From contig DAOVRZ010000156.1 in NCBI GenBank assembly GCA_030627905.1, positions 1-8,218 on the forward strand: DNA of 8,218 bases. The letters are read 5' to 3'. The notes beneath the pieces are model-generated. The model ran no database searches and was not told where the DNA came from. It saw only the letters and a list, made by a program, of their open reading frames with translations. Shown piece by piece: positions 1-6,575 of the stretch. Source of the stretch: JAGMES01 sp023128035 (lineage in GTDB: Bacteria; Bacillota; Halanaerobiia; DY22613). The stretch's first letter is position 1. Each line of letters opens with the position of its first letter. Made by a program: the position numbers and the translations under genes.

Positions 1-1
1 A

Positions 2-2017
2 TCTTTTGATGCATCAGTTCAGGAGATATTTTCAGCTGTACTTCATGGCGCATCATTGTATGTGGTAGCTAAAAATGTAATAGGAAATTATAGTGAATTT
101 GAAAACTTCTTAAATGAAAATGAAATAACAATAGCTTCTTTGATGCCAACATATGCAATGGGTCTAAATTATGACAGCATAAAAACAGTAAGGTTATTTA
201 TCACTGGAGGTGCTGAATCGAAACAAGAATTAGTTGATAAATGTAGTGGTAGATCTAACTATATAAATCTATATGGACCAACAGAAGCCACAGTTATAGC
301 AAGTTACTGGAAAGCAGATGGTCTTCATAGATATAGCTCAATTCAGATAGGTACACCTATAGAAAATACTCAAATCTATATACTAGACAATCATGATAAC
401 TTACAACCAATCGGAGCCCCTGGTGAGCTTTGCATAGCTGGAGAGGGTTTAGCAAGAGGATATCTGAAACGACCAGATTTAACCGTAGAAAAATTTGTGG
501 ACAACCCCTTTGGGGAAGGTAAAATGTACCGAACAGGAGATCTGGCTAGATTTCTTCCAGATGGAAATATTGAATTTTTAGGAAGAGTAGATTTACAGGT
601 AAAAATAAGGGGCTTTAGAATAGAGTTAGGGGAAATTGAAAATAAACTTCTAAATAATAAATATATAAAAGATTCAATAGTATTAGCGAAAGAAGATGCA
701 GATGGAAATAAATATTTGGTAGGATATATAGTTGCAGAAAAGAATATGTCATTATCAGAGCTCAGAAAATTCTTATCAGATGAATTACCTAACTATATGA
801 TACCATCTTATTTTGTACAGTTGGATGAATTCCCCCTTAACAAAAGCGGTAAAGTAGATCGTAAAGTTTTGAATGAAATAGAAGATAGAATCGGTTCCGA
901 TACAGATTTTGAGAAACCACGAAATCAAATTGAAGAAGAATTATCGGAAATATGGAAAGAAGTATTGGGTGTATATAAAATAAGTATAAATGATAATTTC
1001 TTTAATATAGGTGGACATTCTTTAAAGGCAATCTTATTAATAAAAGAGATTAACAGAAAATTAAATAAAGTGCTGGCACTAACAGAGATATTTAACGATC
1101 CAACTATCAAAGGACTTTCAAAAGCACTTTTAGATTCTTCAGATAGAGTTAGTTCATTTGATGATAATAATTTGATGTTACTAAGATCAGGCTCTAATCA
1201 GAAGAAAAATATTTTCTTTGTACATGATGGAAGTGGTGAGACTGGAAGTTACGTTGAACTAACTGATCAATTAAAATTTGATGGGAGTGTGTACGGGATA
1301 GAGTTTGATGGGTTGAGCCAATATGGCCCTGAAAATATTAGTATAGATAAGATGTGTAAAAACTATATTAATAAGATTAAAACTGTACAGAAAAATGGTC
1401 CCTACTATATTGCTGGTTGGAGTTTAGGTGGTACACTGGCCTTTGAGTTAGCTAGACAACTAGAAACAATAGGGGATGAGGTTCCATTACTGTTGATGAT
1501 CGATACTCTTTTAATACATATATCTACTTCACAAGGATATGAATATAGTGCTGATACTGAAAAAGAATTTGTTAAGACTTTATTTAAAAAAGATAATTTA
1601 ATAAGTTATCTCGAAGAGGTAAAAAGCTCTGAAGAAGTATGGGAGAAAGCTATTCATTATGCAGAAGAAAATGCTATTAGTGAATCAGAAGTGAAGGAGA
1701 ATATGTATTCTACTATTTTACAAATAATACCTGGTTATGGGCGTGATAGTATAGAAAAATTAATTTATTATATTAATGTTATTAGAACTCTACATCGAGT
1801 TAGAAACTTATATATACCATCTAACCCAATCAACTCTACTACCTACTTTTTCAAACCAACAGAAGAAAAAAGAGAGAATTTAGAGGAATGGAATAAGTAT
1901 ATAAAACAATCAATTGAGATCGTAGAAGTACCTGGAAATCATTTTTCAGTTATGAAGTCACCTCATGTAGCTACTTTAGCTGATGAGATTAATAAAATTA
2001 TTAATAATTGTCTGTAG
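2..2017 (+). CDS. Nonribosomal peptide synthetase, terminal A-PCP-TE module (5' partial)
   Basis: This is the C-terminal part of a nonribosomal peptide synthetase that activates an amino acid, tethers it and releases the finished chain. The reading frame is open from base 2, so the gene begins outside the window; the ATG at 56 is internal. The adenylation domain enters at core A4 (FDASVQEIF, 5-31), followed by A5 NLYGPTEAT, A6 GELCIAGEGLARGYL, A7 YRTGDL, A8 RGFRIELGEIE and A10 NKSGKVDRK, whose last core lysine of GK is codon 851-853. The carrier protein has FNIGGHSLK with the phosphopantetheine serine at 1019-1021. The type I thioesterase has GWSLGG (Ser 1421-1423), an Asp in LLLMIDTL (1502-1504) and a His in PGNHFSV (1940-1942), a complete triad. 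No condensation or epimerisation domain follows. Two tandem TAG stops end the gene. The fused thioesterase makes this the last module of the assembly line. Confidence 0.96.
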   Translation, partial: SFDASVQEIFSAVLHGASLYVVAKNVIGNYSEFENFLNENEITIASLMPTYAMGLNYDSIKTVRLFITGGAESKQELVDKCSGRSNYINLYGPTEATVIASYWKADGLHRYSSIQIGTPIENTQIYILDNHDNLQPIGAPGELCIAGEGLARGYLKRPDLTVEKFVDNPFGEGKMYRTGDLARFLPDGNIEFLGRVDLQVKIRGFRIELGEIENKLLNNKYIKDSIVLAKEDADGNKYLVGYIVAEKNMSLSELRKFLSDELPNYMIPSYFVQLDEFPLNKSGKVDRKVLNEIEDRIGSDTDFEKPRNQIEEELSEIWKEVLGVYKISINDNFFNIGGHSLKAILLIKEINRKLNKVLALTEIFNDPTIKGLSKALLDSSDRVSSFDDNNLMLLRSGSNQKKNIFFVHDGSGETGSYVELTDQLKFDGSVYGIEFDGLSQYGPENISIDKMCKNYINKIKTVQKNGPYYIAGWSLGGTLAFELARQLETIGDEVPLLLMIDTLLIHISTSQGYEYSADTEKEFVKTLFKKDNLISYLEEVKSSEEVWEKAIHYAEENAISESEVKENMYSTILQIIPGYGRDSIEKLIYYINVIRTLHRVRNLYIPSNPINSTTYFFKPTEEKRENLEEWNKYIKQSIEIVEVPGNHFSVMKSPHVATLADEINKIINNCL

Positions 2018-2022
2018 TAGTT

Positions 2023-2050
2023 GAGCTGGGCCAACTGACCCAGCTCTTTA
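2023..2050 (+). terminator. Intrinsic terminator after the synthetase gene
   Basis: A perfect 8-bp stem, GAGCTGGG (2023-2030) with CCCAGCTC (2039-2046), closes an 8-nt loop and starts 3 nt after the second stop codon. The U-tract is short (TTTA), so termination may be incomplete. It separates the synthetase transcript from the dehydrogenase pair. Confidence 0.7.
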
Positions 2051-2075
2051 AAAACAACATCATATCTTTTATAAT
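2047..2075 (+). promoter_or_regulatory. Putative sigma-A promoter for the dehydrogenase pair
   Basis: A perfect TATAAT lies at 2070-2075. Seventeen bases upstream is TTTAAA (2047-2052), matching four of six TTGACA positions. The -35 box coincides with the tail of the preceding terminator. The distance to the chosen ATG at 2149 leaves a leader of about 65 nt. No operator-like repeat is visible. Confidence 0.5.
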
Positions 2076-2135
2076 GTAAATAAGTAAAGATTTATTTGAT
2101 ATGATGAATAAAGCCATTATATGGTTATTTTTTGA

Positions 2136-2142
2136 AAGGAGA
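2136..2142 (+). promoter_or_regulatory. Ribosome binding site that sets the dehydrogenase start
   Basis: AAGGAGA ends 6 nt before the ATG at 2149. The longer in-frame start at 2101 has no comparable site and would add 16 residues ahead of the Rossmann strand, which family members lack. The ATG at 2149 is therefore preferred. Confidence 0.85.
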
Positions 2143-2148
2143 AAGATT

Positions 2149-3009
2149 ATGAAATTTAAGCGCGTAGGTGTAATTGGTGCAGGGACAATGGGAAAAGGGG
2201 TAGCAATTGATTTAATACTTCATGGAATAAAGGCAGTATTAGTTGATGTAGACCAGGAGATTTTAGAGCAGGCTAAAGATGATATTATCGAAAAGACCCG
2301 TTTAGCTCCTCTTCTACAAAAATCTGCTCCCAGGTTATCTAAGGAAGAAATTCTAAACTATCTTACTTTGACTACTAATATTGAAGATGTGGAAGACTGT
2401 GATTTTATTATAGAAAATGTTACTGAAAAGTGGGAAATTAAAAAAGAGGTTTACCAGAAATTGAATCAAATCTGTGACCAAGATGTACCTTTTGGTGCTA
2501 ATACTTCTTGTATTTCTATTACAAAGATTGGGAGCTTATTAAATCGGCCTGACCGGGTAGTGGGTATGCATTTCATGAATCCTGTATTTATGAAATCTGT
2601 AGTAGAGGTTATACGCGGTCATCATACTACTTATGATTGTATAGAATTAGTTAGCGAATTTTTAAGTCAACTTGATAAAAAAGCCATTGTAGTCAATGAT
2701 TTTCCAGGCTTCGTAGCTAATCGTCTTTCTCATCTATTTATGAATGAAGCAGCCTGGCTAATTCAGGATGGGGTAGCCACTGCAAAACAGGTTGATGCAA
2801 TTTTTAAAGAGTGCTACGGGCATAAGATGGGGCCATTAGAGACTGCTGATTTGATTGGTCTTGATACAGTAGTTGACTCTCTTAAGGTGCTTTATGAAAA
2901 TTATCAAGATTCCAAATTCCGCTGTTGTCCATTGCTTAAGAAGATGGTAGATGCAGGTCTTTTGGGTAAAAAATCTGGTGAAGGATTCTTTAAATACAAT
3001 AATAGATAA
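2149..3009 (+). CDS. 3-hydroxyacyl-CoA/ACP dehydrogenase (Hbd/FkbK-like)
   Basis: This is a 286-residue cytosolic NAD(P)-dependent dehydrogenase that interconverts a 3-hydroxyacyl and a 3-ketoacyl thioester. The N-terminal Rossmann fold shows GAGTMG (residues 10-15) and an acidic strand end, VDVD (32-35). The catalytic region has NTS (118-120), His141 in GMHFMNP and Glu153 in VVEVI, twelve residues later as in the family dyad, then DFPGFVANR (184-192). The C-terminal helical domain carries GPLETADLIGLD. Length matches ordinary 3-hydroxybutyryl-CoA dehydrogenases (about 280 aa). It lies 32 bp upstream of an FkbI-like acyl-CoA dehydrogenase and just after a synthetase gene, as in extender-unit operons where FkbK- or ZmaG-type enzymes oxidise an acyl carrier protein-bound glyceryl or seryl unit. 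That role is inferred from context; primary-metabolism Hbd is the alternative. HFMNP in place of the usual HFFNP is a minor variation. Confidence 0.9.
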   Translation: MKFKRVGVIGAGTMGKGVAIDLILHGIKAVLVDVDQEILEQAKDDIIEKTRLAPLLQKSAPRLSKEEILNYLTLTTNIEDVEDCDFIIENVTEKWEIKKEVYQKLNQICDQDVPFGANTSCISITKIGSLLNRPDRVVGMHFMNPVFMKSVVEVIRGHHTTYDCIELVSEFLSQLDKKAIVVNDFPGFVANRLSHLFMNEAAWLIQDGVATAKQVDAIFKECYGHKMGPLETADLIGLDTVVDSLKVLYENYQDSKFRCCPLLKKMVDAGLLGKKSGEGFFKYNNR

Positions 3010-3041
3010 AAGCTATAAGATAATCGAAAGGAGATATTAAC

Positions 3042-4187
3042 TTGAAAATATCATTAAGTGAAAAAGGTCAAAAAATTATTGATGAGATCCGAATTTTCAC
3101 AGATGAGGAGATTAGACCTAATGCTAAAGGGTTTGATGAAAATCAGGCCTTACCCCAGGATTTAATAGATAAGTTAGCAGCTAAAGGGTATTTAGGTGCT
3201 ACAATACCAGCAAAATATGGTGGTCTAGAGCTAGACCCTATAACATATGGGTTATTTACAGAAGAGATAGGGAAAGTTTGTAGTAATACCAGAGGTTTAT
3301 TAACGGTGCATGACTCTCTGGTAGGTGAAAGTATTTTAAAATGGGGTACAGAGGAACAAAAAGATAAATGGTTGCCTTTAATGGTTAAAGGTAAAAAAAT
3401 TGGTGCTTTTGCTTTAACAGAGCCCGAAGTTGGTACTGATGCCAAAAGTGTACAGACAAGCTATAGAAAAGAAGGTAATAATTATGTTATTACTGGTAAG
3501 AAAAAGTGGATCTCTTTTGGAGATATAGCTGATTTTTTCCTAGTAATAGCAAGTAATGATGAAAAAGTTACAGCCTTTTTAGTAGAACGTGAAAGAGGGG
3601 TCAAAACTACACCGATTAAAGGTTTATTAGGAGGTCGGGGTTCCCATATTGCAGAAGTTGAATTTGATGAAATTGTAGTTCCAGAAGAAAATATATTGGG
3701 TAAGGAAGGAACAGGGTTTACCTATGTGGTATCAGCTGCTTTAGACCATGGCCGTTATAGTATCGCTTGGGCAGGTGTTGCTATTGCTCAAGGCGCTCTT
3801 GAAGCAATGATTAATTATTCAAGAGAACGTTCTCAATTTGGAAAGAAAATAAGGTCATTTCAGTTAATCCAGAAAATGATAGCTGATGCGGTGACTGATA
3901 TCTATGCTGCCCGGTCATTTTGTCTTCGGGCTGGAGAATTGAGAAAATCCGGTGATTACAACGCTATAACTGAAACCACTATGGCTAAATATTTTGCTTC
4001 TAAAGTAGCCATGGGTGTAACAACTAATGCTGTTCAGGTTCATGGTGGAAACGGTTGTTATAATGAATACCCGGTAGAACGTTTCTTTAGAGAGGCAAAA
4101 ATTCTTGAAATAATAGAAGGTACCTCCCAGGTATTACAGCAAATTATTGCAAACTACTGTAGCAAGAAATATCGTCATAGAGGATAA
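3042..4187 (+). CDS. FkbI-like acyl-CoA/acyl-ACP dehydrogenase
   Basis: This is a 381-residue FAD-dependent acyl thioester dehydrogenase, full length for the family. The start is TTG, preceded by AAAGGAG (3027-3033) at 8-nt spacing. Visible motifs are GAFALTEPEVGTDA and KKWISFGD in the middle domain, RSQFGKKIRSFQ, and the C-terminal QVHGGNGCYNEYPVER followed by EIIEGTSQ. Glu359 sits where the catalytic base of MCAD/SCAD-type enzymes lies. GLLTVHDSLVGESILKWGT, the WISFG segment, LDHGRYSIAWAG and HGGNGC recall FkbI-type enzymes of methoxymalonyl-ACP synthesis more than butyryl-CoA dehydrogenase. No crt, thiolase or etfAB neighbours are seen. With the upstream dehydrogenase it would carry out the two oxidations turning ACP-bound glyceryl or seryl units into the malonyl form. 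The general family is certain; the FkbI assignment is from remembered motifs and context. Confidence 0.9.
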   Translation: MKISLSEKGQKIIDEIRIFTDEEIRPNAKGFDENQALPQDLIDKLAAKGYLGATIPAKYGGLELDPITYGLFTEEIGKVCSNTRGLLTVHDSLVGESILKWGTEEQKDKWLPLMVKGKKIGAFALTEPEVGTDAKSVQTSYRKEGNNYVITGKKKWISFGDIADFFLVIASNDEKVTAFLVERERGVKTTPIKGLLGGRGSHIAEVEFDEIVVPEENILGKEGTGFTYVVSAALDHGRYSIAWAGVAIAQGALEAMINYSRERSQFGKKIRSFQLIQKMIADAVTDIYAARSFCLRAGELRKSGDYNAITETTMAKYFASKVAMGVTTNAVQVHGGNGCYNEYPVERFFREAKILEIIEGTSQVLQQIIANYCSKKYRHRG

Positions 4188-4229
4188 TGAAGAGTCTGAG
4201 CCGTCATTAGATTTATGATTGAAAACTAA

Positions 4230-4424
4230 AATAAAAGATCTATCCAGCATAAATGGCCACATTTAAATGATAATAATAAATATTCTAAAGATGAAATAGG
4301 AGAAAGCTATTGGGGTTATGTTGTTTCGATGGGCAATACAGAAGGAAATATGTATGGCTTACGAAATGCACGAGATTATTTGGCAGGTAAAATTTTACTG
4401 CTTGATCCTGATGTCATTGACTAA
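4230..4424 (+). pseudogene. Fragment of a PLP-dependent amino-acid decarboxylase
   Basis: An open stretch between TAA at 4227 and TAA at 4422 has no start codon ahead of its conserved part, yet it translates to recognisable family sequence. It reads KWPHLNDNN, then YWGYVVSMGNTEGNMYGL, then NARDYLAGK. This matches the region around the TEGN motif of group II PLP-dependent (histidine/aromatic-type) decarboxylases, where the segment precedes the cofactor-binding domain. About 60 residues remain of a protein normally near 400-600 residues. Neither the PLP lysine region nor the N-terminus is present. The remnant is sandwiched between the dehydrogenase gene and a hairpin, which implies deletion or insertion breakpoints near 4245 and 4424. 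It may once have belonged to the upstream biosynthetic locus. Longer frames overlapping it out of phase are shadows. Confidence 0.75.
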
Positions 4425-4433
4425 ACTTCAGAA

Positions 4434-4480
4434 AACGCAAAACCCCTTAAGTTTAAGTTTGAGGGGTTTAACCGTTAGAC
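4434..4480 (+). repeat. GC-rich hairpin with a GTTAGAC end, attC-like or terminator
   Basis: AAACCCCT (4440-4447) pairs perfectly with AGGGGTTT (4462-4469), and the stem can be extended inward by wobble and A-T pairs. An outer AACG (4434-4437) faces CGTT (4473-4476), followed by AGAC, giving GTTAGAC, which fits the integron GTTRRRY core. The opposite box does not fit RYYYAAC. On the minus strand a TTTT run follows the stem, so a terminator reading leftward is equally possible. It could also be part of the degraded intron just downstream. Confidence 0.4.
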
Positions 4481-4487
4481 AGTGGAT

Positions 4488-4522
4488 GAACTTCCGTATG
4501 CTGAAAGGTATGTACTGTGGTG
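4488..4522 (+). ncRNA. Degenerate group II intron domain V-like hairpin
   Basis: The segment folds like group II intron domain V. The upper helix ATGCT (4498-4502) pairs with GGTAT (4507-4511) around a GAAA tetraloop (4503-4506). A 2-nt bulge, GT (4512-4513), follows, then a lower helix between 4490-4497 and 4514-4521. The following GTGGTGTGG resembles the start of domain VI in many bacterial introns. The lower helix has T-T and C-T mismatches and shows TTC where the catalytic AGC or CGC triad is expected, so it would be inactive. No reverse transcriptase or 5' intron end is seen nearby. The GTG-initiated frame 4482-4772 across it is probably not coding. Confidence 0.45.
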
Positions 4523-4525
4523 TGG

Positions 4526-4722
4526 TAGTGTCTGGGTAGGGGCGAATGATGTGAACTTAAATTTCGATAATTTTGTAATTTTTTACCAACACGAAGCAGG
4601 TGTTAAAGGGGTGAAGGTAGAAATATTAAGTAGTAATTTAACGATTCTTAGGAGTAATGGGTTTAGAGGTAAAGAATTAATAATTATAGAGTTTTATGGA
4701 TTAATAAAAATTTTTCTAGTGA
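4526..4722. other. Gene-free AT-rich stretch
   Basis: I see no convincing gene here. One weak open frame runs from a GTG at 4482 to 4772, but it begins inside the intron-like hairpin, has no ribosome binding site and ends inside the first palindromic element. Its translation matches no family I recognise. The stretch may be the decayed body of an earlier unit ending in the element at 4723-4873. Confidence 0.4.
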
Positions 4723-4873
4723 GCGAGAAAAACGGAATATACAAAATACGCATAAGAATGCGTGTAGATTGAACTAGGATGGTGGAATACTATTGGAAAT
4801 TTAGTTCAGATATGAAGGGAGGTTGAAGGATTAGGGGTAAATAAGGACTGATATAAGTTGTTCTGCGAAATGC
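4723..4873 (+). repeat. Palindromic element A (attC-like)
   Basis: The left arm at 4723-4742 (GCGAGAAAAACGGAATATAC) is imperfectly complementary to the right arm at 4851-4873, which ends TTGTTCTGCGAAATGC. Two hairpins sit inside: ACGCAT/ATGCGT (4748-4753 and 4758-4763, loop AAGA) and TGAACTA/TAGTTCA (4770-4776 and 4802-4808). The left arm resembles that of element C, and the right end is almost identical to element B. It is the least symmetrical of the four, so its left limit is uncertain. Confidence 0.55.
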
Positions 4874-5012
4874 AAAATGATTTTGTGATTACGAAAGAAG
4901 ACAGGCAAAACTAAATTCAATTATATCAAGTTTGGATCGTTTTCAGATATAAGCAATACTATCTGTGCGATGAGACTATTCCTATTATTCAGAAAATTTC
5001 AAGGGGGTTTTT

Positions 5013-5807
5013 ATGATTGAATATTTATATCATTATACAAGTATAGAAAATTTGGCGTTGATATTGAAGTATCGAAAAATACGCTTTACTAGCTTAAATA
5101 GAGTTGATGACCTAGAAGAGGTTATCACAAATGATTATGGAGATCTAGGTCGTTTTTGCTTTGTTAGTTGTTGGACTGATTATCCGGTAGAATCTATTCC
5201 TTTATGGCATATGTACACACCAGATATGAAAGGAGTTAGAATTAGACTTCCCATTTATCCCTTTAAACTGTATGTTATTAAAAAAGGTCGATATCATTGC
5301 AGCGAAGATATAGAAAGTTATATTAATTTTGAAGACCATTACAAAAATAATAGTTATGTTATTAATCCTCCTTTTAAAGACATTCTCAATCAAATAGAAT
5401 ATACTGATGATTTAAATCTTCTAAATCCAAAAGTTTTTTATACCGAGATAAATAGGGAGACAAAAGCTACAACGCAAACTATAATGCTAGCCCCATTAGG
5501 AAAGTATAAACGAACTGTATGGCAATTTCAGAAAGAATGGCGGTATAGAATTATAATTTGTCCGTGGAAACTAACAGAACTCGCAGCATCAACAACTCAA
5601 GAGCACCAAGAAATATTTAGTAGGTTAAAGTCTAATACTCTTCCTTTCGATACATATGATTTAGATCTAGATCCTGAAAAAATAAAGGATATGGAAGTTG
5701 TAATTGGACCCAAAGCAACAGAATCAGAAGAAATAATTATTAACTCATTGATTCAGCAGTATAACCCAACTGCTATTGTCAAAAAAAGTAATTTAACTTT
5801 ACGATAG
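5013..5807 (+). CDS. DUF2971-like protein of unknown function
   Basis: This 264-residue soluble protein has AAGGGGG (5001-5007) five bases ahead of its ATG. The N-terminus, LYHYTSIENLALILKYRKIRF followed shortly by VDDLEE, is the typical opening of the DUF2971 family. Further family-like features are FCFVSCW (about residue 47), a tryptophan-rich PLWHMY segment (about 64-69), and WQFQKEWRYRI (about 171-181). No signal peptide or membrane segment is visible. The biochemical role is unknown. The opening histidine-tyrosine motif loosely recalls ADP-ribosyltransferase-type folds such as DarT, a speculation from pattern only. It stands alone between palindromic elements A and B, about 140 bp after element A, in the position of a cassette gene. 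No clear promoter was found in the leader. Confidence 0.75.
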   Translation: MIEYLYHYTSIENLALILKYRKIRFTSLNRVDDLEEVITNDYGDLGRFCFVSCWTDYPVESIPLWHMYTPDMKGVRIRLPIYPFKLYVIKKGRYHCSEDIESYINFEDHYKNNSYVINPPFKDILNQIEYTDDLNLLNPKVFYTEINRETKATTQTIMLAPLGKYKRTVWQFQKEWRYRIIICPWKLTELAASTTQEHQEIFSRLKSNTLPFDTYDLDLDPEKIKDMEVVIGPKATESEEIIINSLIQQYNPTAIVKKSNLTLR

Positions 5808-5817
5808 TCTTTAAAAA

Positions 5818-5886
5818 GCTGAAAGAATTTGATTATGTTATAGTACCCAATTCACAGATCATCTCGAATTTGTTCAGCGAAATGCC
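5818..5886 (+). repeat. Palindromic element B (attC-like)
   Basis: This is the shortest and simplest element. GCTGAA (5818-5823) pairs with TTCAGC (5873-5878). After one mismatch the helix continues through GAATTTGA (5825-5832) against TCGAATTT (5864-5871), with two wobble pairs. The loop is about 31 nt. The right end, TTGTTCAGCGAAATGCC (5870-5886), matches element A at nearly every position. It starts 11 bp after the DUF2971-like stop and lacks a U-tract, so a simple terminator is unlikely. Confidence 0.6.
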
Positions 5887-5927
5887 AAGAAAGTTATTCT
5901 TAAAAATAAAATGTGAGGGGATTTATC

Positions 5928-6539
5928 ATGGAAGAATATTCCTTTGGTTATCCGAAATATTGTTGTAATCAAAAATGTAACGCTATAAAGAAATGTATTT
6001 TAGTAGTGAAACCTTATTATGTGTCAAATGGCAGTTTAAAAGTAATGTTGATAGGGCAGGATCCAACGATTTATAAAAAACCAGAGAGAGTTAAACGAGT
6101 ACTAATGCTTGATGAGGAAAACAGTCAACTTAAGCGTTGGTTAAAGGGAATTTTTGGAGCGGATATGTTTGATAGGATAACTATTTATGCTACTAATTTA
6201 GTGAAATGTTCGTTTGAACAACCCCCTTCCAAAAAAGTGGGACTCTTTTTTGAACAATGCAAGGAGCATTTATTTAAGGAAATAGTATTCTATAAACCTG
6301 ATCTAGTATTAACATTTGGACAAAATACCCATCAGCTGTTCCGTAGAATTTTAACAAATAATCACAATGTACCACATACTATGAAAGAAGCTTTTACGGG
6401 TGAGTTTTTTAAAGTAAGTATTGATGATGTTGCTTTTGACTATTCACCATGTTTACATATAAAAACCTATAGAGTTTCAGAGACATATGGCAAGAAGATA
6501 GCAGAGTTTAAAAATAGTTTAGAAAAGTATTTACCCTAG
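5928..6539 (+). CDS. Uracil-DNA glycosylase superfamily protein with probable Fe-S cysteines
   Basis: This is a 203-residue protein of the uracil-DNA glycosylase fold, whose members remove damaged bases from DNA. The ATG at 5928 is preferred because GAGGGG (5915-5920) lies 7 nt upstream; the in-frame GTG at 5913 overlaps that region. The N-terminus has Cys12, Cys13, Cys17 and Cys23. Then come VMLIGQDPT (residues 39-47), ATNLVKC (88-94), EQCKEHLF (109-116) and KPDLVLTFGQNTHQLF (123-138). Cys94 and Cys111 occupy the positions of the later two [4Fe-4S] ligands in family 4 enzymes, with the N-terminal cysteines as candidates for the others. Motif 1 is GQDP, as in family 1, rather than GEAPG. The usual HPS motif is replaced by SPCLHIK (173-179). 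Activity and substrate are therefore uncertain. It sits alone between elements B and C. Confidence 0.75.
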   Translation: MEEYSFGYPKYCCNQKCNAIKKCILVVKPYYVSNGSLKVMLIGQDPTIYKKPERVKRVLMLDEENSQLKRWLKGIFGADMFDRITIYATNLVKCSFEQPPSKKVGLFFEQCKEHLFKEIVFYKPDLVLTFGQNTHQLFRRILTNNHNVPHTMKEAFTGEFFKVSIDDVAFDYSPCLHIKTYRVSETYGKKIAEFKNSLEKYLP

Positions 6540-6575
6540 ATTCAAAAATATCATTTCTATGTAAGGCTTGTGTGG

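Noticed and set aside
925..1110. Minus-strand frame opposite the carrier-protein region
   Set aside because: It is a shadow of the synthetase gene.
2101..2148. N-terminal extension of the 3-hydroxyacyl dehydrogenase from the ATG at 2101
   Set aside because: The extension has no family match and AAGGAGA points to the ATG at 2149.
3143..3445. 100-codon minus-strand frame within the acyl dehydrogenase gene
   Set aside because: It is antisense to a full-length conserved enzyme and has no plausible product.
4185..4207. Weak hairpin AATGA/TCATT after the acyl dehydrogenase stop
   Set aside because: The stem is only five A-T-rich pairs and lacks a U-tract.
4318..4539. Open frame of 73 codons starting at ATG
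   Set aside because: It overlaps the decarboxylase relic out of phase, runs through the hairpin and has no family resemblance; the other frame explains the sequence.
4482..4772. Open frame of 96 codons starting at GTG
   Set aside because: It begins inside the domain V-like hairpin, lacks a ribosome binding site, ends inside palindromic element A and shows no recognisable domain.
5202..5393. Minus-strand frame opposite the DUF2971-like gene
   Set aside because: It is a shadow of an AT-rich coding region, with no ribosome binding site or motif.
5818..5886. Element B as an ordinary intrinsic terminator
   Set aside because: The loop is about 31 nt and no U-tract follows; its right end is shared with elements that are not placed as terminators.
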